NCBI GenBank assembly: GCA_030619925.1
Contig: JAUXAL010000014.1
Location: forward strand, 1 to 57,479
Direction: 5' to 3'
Origin: Phycisphaerae bacterium
GTDB lineage: Bacteria; Planctomycetota; Phycisphaerae; Sedimentisphaerales; Anaerobacaceae
Length of the DNA: 57,479 nucleotides
Of this stretch, positions 52,119-57,479 are shown piece after piece. The position numbers were made by a program, and so were the translations under genes. The notes below the pieces were generated by a model. That model worked only from the letters and a program-made list of their open reading frames with translations, was not told the DNA's origin and did no database searches. The number at the start of each line of letters is the position of its first letter. The first letter of the stretch is position 1.

Positions 52119-53567
52119 ATGGAACGACGCGAATTTCTCAATCTGATGGCCGGCGGTGCCGCCGCAACGGCGATGTCTTCAGCCGGCTGTGAGAGTGAAC
52201 TTGCCGGATATAGAAAACCAGCAAAGCAGCCGAACATCATCTTCATAATGGTCGACGACCTCGGCCCTGAGTGGCTAAGCTGCTACGGCGGCGAGGAAAT
52301 GGAAACGCCCAACCTTGACAGGCTGGCTGAAGGAGGAATGCGCTTTCTCAATGCCTACTCAATGCCCCAGTGCACACCTACCCGCGTTACGCTCTTGACC
52401 GGGCAGTACCCGTGGCGGCACGGCTGGGTCAACCACTGGGATGTGCCGCGTTGGGGGGCCGGCTGCCATTTCGATTCCAAGTACAATATCTCTTTTGCGC
52501 GAGTGCTCAAGACCGCCGGCTACGTTACCGCCGCAGCCGGCAAATGGCAAATCAGCGATTTTCGCGTCCAGCCGGACGCGATGCAAGAACATGGCTTCGA
52601 CGAGTACTGCATGTGGACCGGCTATGAATCCCAGAACCCACCCAGCGCAGAACGCTACTGGGACCCGTACATCCACTCCGCCGGCGTCAGCAAAACCTAC
52701 GAGGGCAGGTTCGGCACCGATGTCTTTGTGGACTTTCTGATTGACTTTATGAAACGCCACAAGGCCGAACCCATGATGTTGTACTTCCCTATGGCCCTGA
52801 CGCACGGGCCGCTGACCAACACGCCGCTTGACCCCGACGCCGAAGACAAACTCGACCGGCACAAAGCAATGGTTCGCTACACCGACCACGCCGTCGGCCG
52901 ATTGGTCAAGGCGCTGGACGAGCTGAAAATTCGTAACAACACAATCGTATTCTTTACAACCGACAACGGCACGAGCAAGGGCATCAGCGCGCGGATGAAC
53001 GGACGCAGCGTCAGAGGCGGTAAAGCTACTCTGGGCGAACCCGGCGTCAACGCGCCGTTCATTGTCAACTGTCCCGGACTTGTCCCGGCCGGCGTAGTAA
53101 CCGACGCCCTGACCGACTTCACCGACATGATACCGACATTTGCAGAACTGGCTGGAGCTGAACTGCCGGCAGATGCCGTCATTGACGGTCACTCCATCGC
53201 AAAGCTTATATTAGGTAAGCAAAGCGATTCTCCCCGTCAGTGGATTATGGCTATGGGCTTTGGCGGCGCGAAACTTACTGACGCCGGTGTCGTGCCCAAA
53301 GTGCAATTCGCTGATCGTGTCGTACGTGACAAGCAGTACAAACTTTGGGTCCTCGACGGCAGCAGTGCAAAGTTGTTTGACCTGCTCGCCGACCCGGCAG
53401 AGGCCAATAACCTGCTCGACAGCAAAGACCCGAAGGTCCTCGCCGCACGCAGAAGACTTGAGGCGGTCGTACAATCCTTTCCCGCCAAGGACGCCAGACC
53501 AAAGTATGACCCGACGCCGCCTCAGCCCTGGGATAAGAAGCCGGACAGTAACACGAGGCGGAAATAG
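52119..53567 (+). CDS. Sulfatase with Tat signal, CTPTR type
   Basis: 482 residues. The start is MERREFLNLMAGGAAATAMS with SAGC lipobox-like. The modified Cys is Cys85 in PQCTPTRVTLLTG; FIMVDDLGPEW holds the first metal pair, and VFFTTDNGTSKG is the second site. GKWQISDFR replaces the usual GKWHLG, so the middle catalytic His is Gln here; that residue matters for catalysis in most sulfatases. The N-terminal 45 residues closely resemble those of the next gene (GYRKPAKQPNIIFIMVDDLG), indicating duplication. AGGAAAG precedes the ATG. Substrate unknown. Confidence 0.92.
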   Translation: MERREFLNLMAGGAAATAMSSAGCESELAGYRKPAKQPNIIFIMVDDLGPEWLSCYGGEEMETPNLDRLAEGGMRFLNAYSMPQCTPTRVTLLTGQYPWRHGWVNHWDVPRWGAGCHFDSKYNISFARVLKTAGYVTAAAGKWQISDFRVQPDAMQEHGFDEYCMWTGYESQNPPSAERYWDPYIHSAGVSKTYEGRFGTDVFVDFLIDFMKRHKAEPMMLYFPMALTHGPLTNTPLDPDAEDKLDRHKAMVRYTDHAVGRLVKALDELKIRNNTIVFFTTDNGTSKGISARMNGRSVRGGKATLGEPGVNAPFIVNCPGLVPAGVVTDALTDFTDMIPTFAELAGAELPADAVIDGHSIAKLILGKQSDSPRQWIMAMGFGGAKLTDAGVVPKVQFADRVVRDKQYKLWVLDGSSAKLFDLLADPAEANNLLDSKDPKVLAARRRLEAVVQSFPAKDARPKYDPTPPQPWDKKPDSNTRRK

Positions 53568-53714
53568 AAAGGAAAATAATGACGGGTGGCAGCCTCAAGC
53601 GAGTCCCGAAAAACCGGGACGAGCTTGGGGATGGCTTGGAGTAACTACCAGTAACCACCACGCATTTATCGGGTGACAGACTACTAATACCACATAACAG
53701 AAAGGAAAAAACTC
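53568..53714. other. Spacer with a strong RNA hairpin
   Basis: An altered GGGTGGCA repeat lies at 53584. The hairpin at 53596-53627 has stems CAAGC/GCTTG and GTCCCG/CGGGAC separated by facing GA/GA bases. A short frame MTGGSLKRVPKNRDELG with a GGAAA site runs through it but is probably incidental. Confidence 0.5.
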
Positions 53715-55232
53715 ATGGAACGATTGAACCCCATTAGAAATTCGAAAATGGACAAGGACACAGAACAATCCCGGTTAGAAGCGAACAATCAATTCCCAAA
53801 AGAACATGAAGCGAAATTTTCTAACGAGGTGAACCGACGCGAATTTTTATCTCTCGCAGCCAGCGGTACCGTGGCAGTGGTGATACCTTCAGCCGGCTGT
53901 AAGATTGAACCTGCCAGATATAGAAAGCCAGCAAAGCGGCCGAACATCATCTTCATCATGGCCGACGATTTGGGCTACGGTGACCTTGGTTGCTATGGCC
54001 AAAAGGAGATTAAAACGCCGAACATCGACCGGCTTGCCGACGAGGGCACACGCTTCATGCAGTGCTACGCCGGTTATACGGTTTGCGCGCCGTCGCGCAG
54101 CGTCCTGATGACCGGCCAGCACACCGGCCACACCCGTGTTCGCGGTAACACCGGCAGAGTGGGAGGTACCCTGGTTCTGGATAACGGCGGCCCACAGCGC
54201 CGTGTTCCGCTTCAACCCGAAGACGTCACCGTCGCTGAAGTGCTAAAACAAGCCGGCTACGCGACCGGTATCACCGGCAAATGGGGCCTCGGCGAACCGG
54301 GTAATACCGGCATCCCAAACCGGCAGGGCTTCGGTGAATGGTTCGGGTATCTCAACCAGAGACGTGCACACACCTACTATCCGCCCTACTTATGGCGCAA
54401 CGAACGAAAAGTAATCCTTGAAGCAAATAAGGACGGCCAGCGAAAGCAGTACTCGCACGACATGTTCACAGATTTTGCCCTGAATTTCATTCGCCGCCAC
54501 AAGGATAAGCTGTTCTTTCTCTACCTGCCATACACCATCCCGCACGCAAAGTACGAGATACCAAGCACAGAACCTTACACCGACAAGCCCTGGCCCGATG
54601 ATGCAAAGGTGCACGCGGCAATGATTACACGATTGGACGCAGATGTGGGGCGCATTATGTCGCTGCTGAAGGACCTGGTCATCGACGAGCAGACACTCGT
54701 ATTCTTCTGCTCGGACAACGGTGCGGCCAGACGCTGGGAAGGGATTTTCGACAGCTCCGGGCCCCTGCGGGCAAACAAGGGCAGCCTGTACGAAGGCGGC
54801 ATTCGCACGCCCATGATTGTCCGCTGGCCGGGCAAAGTGCCCGCAGGAAAGACCAGCGGCGCGCCCTGGTACTTTGCCGACGTCATGCCGACCCTGGCCG
54901 AACTCGCCGGCGTTAAACCGCCGAACAATATCGACGGCATCAGTGTCCTGCCTGCGCTGCTCGGTAGAAAGCAGGCTACGGACGACCGCTTCCTTTACTG
55001 GGAATCGCCCGCGAAAAATCTCGGGCAGGCAGTCCGCTGGCGTAACTACAAGGCCGTGCGCCCGGCGCTGGACAGGCCGCTGGAGCTTTACGATTTGGCT
55101 AAAGACGGCGCCGAGACTAACGACATCGCCGCTCAATGTCCCGACGTGATTGCCACGATTGAGGACTACCTCAAAACCGCCCGCACCGACTCGCCGAATT
55201 GGCCCGTCAAAACTGACGCCAAGCAAGGATAA
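53715..55232 (+). CDS. Sulfatase with Tat signal and inverted-repeat leader
   Basis: 505 residues, arylsulfatase A-like. The modified Cys is Cys124 in VCAPSRSVLMTG; FIMADDLGYGDLGCYG and VFFCSDNGAARRW are metal sites. The Tat motif NRREFLSLAASG comes unusually late (residue 40), because the 39 residues before it include MERLNPIRNS and FSNEVN, encoded by an inverted repeat. SAGC is lipobox-like. AAAGGA precedes the ATG. GHTGHTRVRGNTGR resembles the sulfatase at 11256. It is the last sulfatase before rplS. The substrate is unknown. Confidence 0.93.
   Translation: MERLNPIRNSKMDKDTEQSRLEANNQFPKEHEAKFSNEVNRREFLSLAASGTVAVVIPSAGCKIEPARYRKPAKRPNIIFIMADDLGYGDLGCYGQKEIKTPNIDRLADEGTRFMQCYAGYTVCAPSRSVLMTGQHTGHTRVRGNTGRVGGTLVLDNGGPQRRVPLQPEDVTVAEVLKQAGYATGITGKWGLGEPGNTGIPNRQGFGEWFGYLNQRRAHTYYPPYLWRNERKVILEANKDGQRKQYSHDMFTDFALNFIRRHKDKLFFLYLPYTIPHAKYEIPSTEPYTDKPWPDDAKVHAAMITRLDADVGRIMSLLKDLVIDEQTLVFFCSDNGAARRWEGIFDSSGPLRANKGSLYEGGIRTPMIVRWPGKVPAGKTSGAPWYFADVMPTLAELAGVKPPNNIDGISVLPALLGRKQATDDRFLYWESPAKNLGQAVRWRNYKAVRPALDRPLELYDLAKDGAETNDIAAQCPDVIATIEDYLKTARTDSPNWPVKTDAKQG
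53725..53833 (+). repeat. Inverted repeat inside the sulfatase leader
   Basis: TGAACCCCATTAGAAAT near the start codon and TTTTCTAACGAGGTGAA just before the Tat codons form inverted arms, with about 72 bases between. The arms match those of the sulfatase at 26924-28414. Confidence 0.7.
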
Positions 55233-55349
55233 CTGGAGGTAGTCGCCGGTTTTGACCCTATCAAGACACAGGCCAGCCCGCACAACAGGCTTGTATCTAT
55301 GCAGATTTGTGCCCGAAACGCCCAAAAGCTGCAATTTTTGAAAAAGTCC

Positions 55350-55378
55350 TTGTTCTTAGACACAAAAGCAAGTATACT
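55350..55378 (+). promoter_or_regulatory. Separate promoter of rplS
   Basis: TTGTTC (55350-55355) and TATACT (55373-55378) with a 17-base spacer. The RNA would start at about 55385, exactly at the 8-bp hairpin. Confidence 0.6.
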
Positions 55379-55384
55379 TCGTAC

Positions 55385-55404
55385 CGTATCTCGAACGAGA
55401 TACG
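55385..55404 (+). promoter_or_regulatory. Leader hairpin of rplS
   Basis: CGTATCTC-GAAC-GAGATACG, a perfect 8-bp stem at the predicted RNA 5' end, 8 bases before the AAGGAG site. It may stabilise the RNA or serve in control. Confidence 0.55.
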
Positions 55405-55425
55405 AATTGATAAGGAGATAGATCA

Positions 55426-55794
55426 GTGAAAACAGAAATGTTGGATGCGGTTGAGAGCAAAAGTCTCAAGAAGAAAATACCGCACTTCGAAATAGGCGAT
55501 ATTGTTGATGTCCACTGCCTTATCAAAGAAGGTGACAAAGAGCGCAAACAGGTATTTACCGGCACGGTAATCGCACGCAAGGGCCGGGGCATTAACGAAA
55601 CGTTCACAGTGCGGCGAATTGTCAATAACGAGGGCGTCGAGCGGATTTTCCCGCTTCATTCACCCAACGTCCTCGATATCAGGCCGGTTCGAAGTGGCAA
55701 AGCAAGGCGTGCAAAATTGTATTTCCTCCGCGAGCGAACCGGCAAGGCCGTCAAGCTGGCCCATCGCCACAGCGGCCACACCATCTCCAAATAA
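55426..55794 (+). CDS. rplS: 50S ribosomal protein L19
   Basis: 122 residues of the L19 family, at the interface of the ribosomal subunits. Motifs are PHFEIGDIVDVHCLIKEGDK, the conserved FTGTVIARKGRGINETFTVR and GVERIFPLHSPNV, with the basic end RSGKARRAKLYFLRER. GTG at 55426 is chosen because AAGGAG (55412-55417) lies 8 bases upstream; ATG 55438 would be too far. In many bacteria rplS follows trmD directly, but here three sulfatase genes (4.7 kb) separate them. It has its own promoter-like site. Confidence 0.96.
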   Translation: MKTEMLDAVESKSLKKKIPHFEIGDIVDVHCLIKEGDKERKQVFTGTVIARKGRGINETFTVRRIVNNEGVERIFPLHSPNVLDIRPVRSGKARRAKLYFLRERTGKAVKLAHRHSGHTISK

Positions 55795-55806
55795 CAAATC
55801 GTTTAG

Positions 55807-55831
55807 CCCCCCATTTATTTGGGGGTTTTAT
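55807..55831 (+). terminator. Rho-independent terminator after rplS
   Basis: CCCCC...GGGGG stem with an ATTTATTT loop, followed by TTTTATTT. It lies immediately before the yraN start, so readthrough must occur or yraN has another promoter. Same family as the ladder hairpins. Confidence 0.65.
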
Positions 55832-55836
55832 TTACT

Positions 55837-56235
55837 ATGGTGGGCATAGTATTAAACAAACGCAGGTTATTGGCCGACAGGACACTGCTCGGCCGGTGGG
55901 GTGAAAAACGCTGCCTGAGGTTTTTGAAAAGAAAAGGCCTCAAAAAACTCACTCGCAACTTCTCCTGCAAGACCGGCGAAATCGACCTGATTATGGTTGA
56001 TGCCGACAGCACCATGGTCTTTGTTGAGGTCAGAACCAGAGCCGACGAAACCTTTGGACCAGCCGAATCGTCCATCACACATTCTAAAAAAGCCAGGTTG
56101 CTCAGGACTGCTCAGTATTTTCTTGCAACCAACAATATAGAAAACCGCCCTTTTCGCTTTGATGTTGTTACGATAGTGCTGGCGCCAACAGGCCGCCCGC
56201 AGATAAGACATTACGAAAACGTTTTTGTGCCATAA
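55837..56235 (+). CDS. yraN: YraN/UPF0102-family endonuclease-fold protein
   Basis: 132 residues with the nuclease-like fold of the YraN family, whose function is poorly known. Motifs are LLGRWGEKRCLRFLKRKG, the catalytic-type NFSCKTGEIDLIMVD and MVFVEVRTRADETFGPAES (Glu, Asp and Glu of the PD-(D/E)xK-like core), then FDVVTIVL. ATG 55837 is preferred over an in-frame TTG at 55819 that sits inside the terminator hairpin. It is followed by the TatD-family gene after only 5 bases, so the two form an operon. yraN near rplS is common in bacteria. Confidence 0.93.
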   Translation: MVGIVLNKRRLLADRTLLGRWGEKRCLRFLKRKGLKKLTRNFSCKTGEIDLIMVDADSTMVFVEVRTRADETFGPAESSITHSKKARLLRTAQYFLATNNIENRPFRFDVVTIVLAPTGRPQIRHYENVFVP

Positions 56236-56240
56236 GAACA

Positions 56241-57068
56241 ATGGAACTGATTGATACACACTGTCATTTGACCTTTGAACAATTGGCCGACGACGTCGAG
56301 AATGTTTTAGCACGCAGCAGGGCCGGCGGCGTTACCGGGTGGATAACCATAGGCACCGACCCGCAGCACAACCGAAAAGCCATCGAACTTACCGGCAAAT
56401 TCGAGAATATGTACGCGGCCATTGGAATTCACCCGCACGATGCAAAGGATGTAACCGCTGATGCACTAACAGAATTGAAAGAGCTTGCACAAGGCGAAAA
56501 GGTCGTCGCCATCGGCGAGGCAGGCCTGGATTTTCATTATAATTTTTCGAAACAGCCTGACCAAAAACGGGCCTTCGCTCAGCAGCTAAAAATCGCCCGA
56601 GAGCTGAACCTGCCGGTGATTGTGCATTGCAGAGAGGCCTTCGATGAGACGATGGACATTTTAGAGCAGTTCGGCCCAGGTGTAAAACCGGTGGTTTTTC
56701 ATTGTTTCAGCGGCTCGCCGGAGCAGGCAAAGATTGTTCTCGATAAAGGTTTTTACATCTCTTTTACCGGCGTAGTTACTTTCAAAAATGCCGAGCTTAC
56801 CCGCCAGGCCGCCAAAATTGTGCCGGTTGACAGATTGATGCTCGAGACTGATTGTCCGTACATGTCGCCGGAGCCGATGCGAAAGCAAAAGGTAAACGAG
56901 CCGGCCCTTATGGTCCACACCGCCAAGTATTTAGCCGAATTAAAGCAGATGGACTTGGCTGATTTCGCCCAGGCCGTAACCGCCACCAGCAAAGCCTTTT
57001 TCAGTTTGCCAGAGGCTCCGAGCACAAGAGCACAAGACATAAGAGTCAAGCGGGATCTTATAAAGTAG
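56241..57068 (+). CDS. tatD: TatD-family metal-dependent hydrolase (deoxyribonuclease)
   Basis: 275 residues of the TatD/YcfH metallo-hydrolase family, TIM-barrel nucleases with two metal ions. The motif DTHCHL (His7, His9) opens the protein. GEAGLDFH near residue 94, IVHCREAFDE near residue 129, VFHCFSGSPEQ near residue 153 and LETDCPYMSPEP near residue 205 supply the metal ligands. The end (APSTRAQDIRVKR) is variable. It starts 5 bases after yraN. Members act on DNA or tRNA ends; the exact role here is unknown. Confidence 0.94.
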   Translation: MELIDTHCHLTFEQLADDVENVLARSRAGGVTGWITIGTDPQHNRKAIELTGKFENMYAAIGIHPHDAKDVTADALTELKELAQGEKVVAIGEAGLDFHYNFSKQPDQKRAFAQQLKIARELNLPVIVHCREAFDETMDILEQFGPGVKPVVFHCFSGSPEQAKIVLDKGFYISFTGVVTFKNAELTRQAAKIVPVDRLMLETDCPYMSPEPMRKQKVNEPALMVHTAKYLAELKQMDLADFAQAVTATSKAFFSLPEAPSTRAQDIRVKRDLIK

Positions 57069-57087
57069 AAGAAAGGATGAACATAAA

Positions 57088-57300
57088 ATGTCTATTGATA
57101 AAGACGAAACGCAAAAAGCTGAGCAATTCGGAGTAGTTACCCGAATTTTGGCGGGTTATTGTCATGGATGCAAGATATGTCCCTATGCAGACCGCAGGCC
57201 AGATTCGGCTCTTGGCAAGCTCATGCGCTGGCATCGCACATGGTGTCCAGCCTGGGCCGCTCATACAAGAGTTTACGGTGAGAAACCGCTTTCACGATAG
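57088..57300 (+). CDS. Small Cys-rich protein of unknown function
   Basis: 70 residues. Four cysteines ([11 protein letters not shown] and RTWCPAW) with His and Trp ([20 protein letters not shown]) suggest a metal-binding or redox motif. No signal peptide. AAAGGATGAA precedes the ATG by about 10 bases. It follows tatD by 19 bases on the same strand. I do not know a named family. Confidence 0.65.
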   Translation: MSIDKDETQKAEQFGVVTRILAGYCHGCKICPYADRRPDSALGKLMRWHRTWCPAWAAHTRVYGEKPLSR

Positions 57301-57334
57301 TTCGGCAGAATCGGCCTGTTACTCTGCGAAGCAG

Positions 57335-57479
57335 CTCTTCTGTCTTCTGCCTTCTGCCTTCTGCCTTCTGCCTTCTGCCTTCTGCCTTCTGCCTTCTGCC
57401 TTCTGCCTTCTGCCTTCTGCCTTCTGCCTTCTGCCTTCTGCCTTCTGCCTTCTGCCTTCTGCCTTCTGCCTTCTGCCTT
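57335..57479. repeat. 7-bp tandem repeat (CTTCTGC), reaching the window end
   Basis: More than eighteen near-perfect CTTCTGC units run to the last base of the window; a partial cruciform core lies just before (57321). Related AGACAGAAG units occur at 19590-19612. The window may end because assembly broke at this microsatellite. Confidence 0.9.

Overview
The window looks like the chromosome of a planctomycete, most likely of the class Phycisphaerae (Sedimentisphaerales-like). The inference rests on gene content: six Tat-signal sulfatases, a tandem DUF1080 protein, a Gfo/Idh oxidoreductase with a Tat signal, an H-X9-DG prepilin-like protein, a fused repeat-secretin, and a very high density of short palindromic repeats between and inside genes. 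No 16S gene is present, so the taxonomy is not proven.

Layout. 0.4-3.3 kb: pyruvate phosphate dikinase behind a near-consensus promoter. 3.76 kb: tRNA-His. 4-14 kb: a carbohydrate-processing region with a DUF1080 protein, a Gfo/Idh oxidoreductase split by one extra G, a polysaccharide lyase-like protein, a cellulase-like protein, and a minus-strand pair of a sulfatase and a Tat-exported fucose-isomerase-like protein. A REP/RAYT island (6.7-8.6 kb) sits inside it, carrying a transposase-like gene, seven palindromes, a cupin gene, an AT-rich DinB-like gene and a gene fragment. 14.4 kb: dapB. 15.6-18.8 kb: an isolated AT-rich HD plus Hsp90-like ATPase gene flanked by an imperfect inverted repeat, a candidate conflict/defence gene. 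20-26 kb: a prepilin-like gene, glmS, hisH, hisF, a GNAT gene and glnA. 26.4-32.3 kb: a small basic protein, a sulfatase, a Lys/Arg-rich exported protein and clpB. 33-44 kb: a minus-strand block of exported proteins (lipoprotein, secretin with eight N-terminal repeats, DUF916/PapD-like protein, two small secreted proteins, a cadherin-like protein). 44.6-57.3 kb: ffh, an SRP54-M-like small gene, rpsP, trmD, rplS, yraN and tatD on the plus strand, interrupted by four sulfatase genes.

The most unusual signals are repeats that invade genes. An identical 31-bp element lies in frame inside both glmS and hisH but is read in two different frames. An inverted repeat sits in the 5' coding sequence of two sulfatases, with one arm in a third. 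Duplicated gene 3' ends lie downstream of clpB and hisF. Ladders of AT-loop hairpins form direct repeats around a sulfatase inserted between ffh and rpsP. Ribosomal protein S16 carries a huge VAEEKVEAP repeat tail. Together these suggest a genome shaped by small palindromic elements that also carry or duplicate neighbouring genes, while the sulfatases, lyase, DUF1080 and oxidoreductase suggest degradation of sulfated polysaccharides. The duplication mechanisms and the defence role are inferences.
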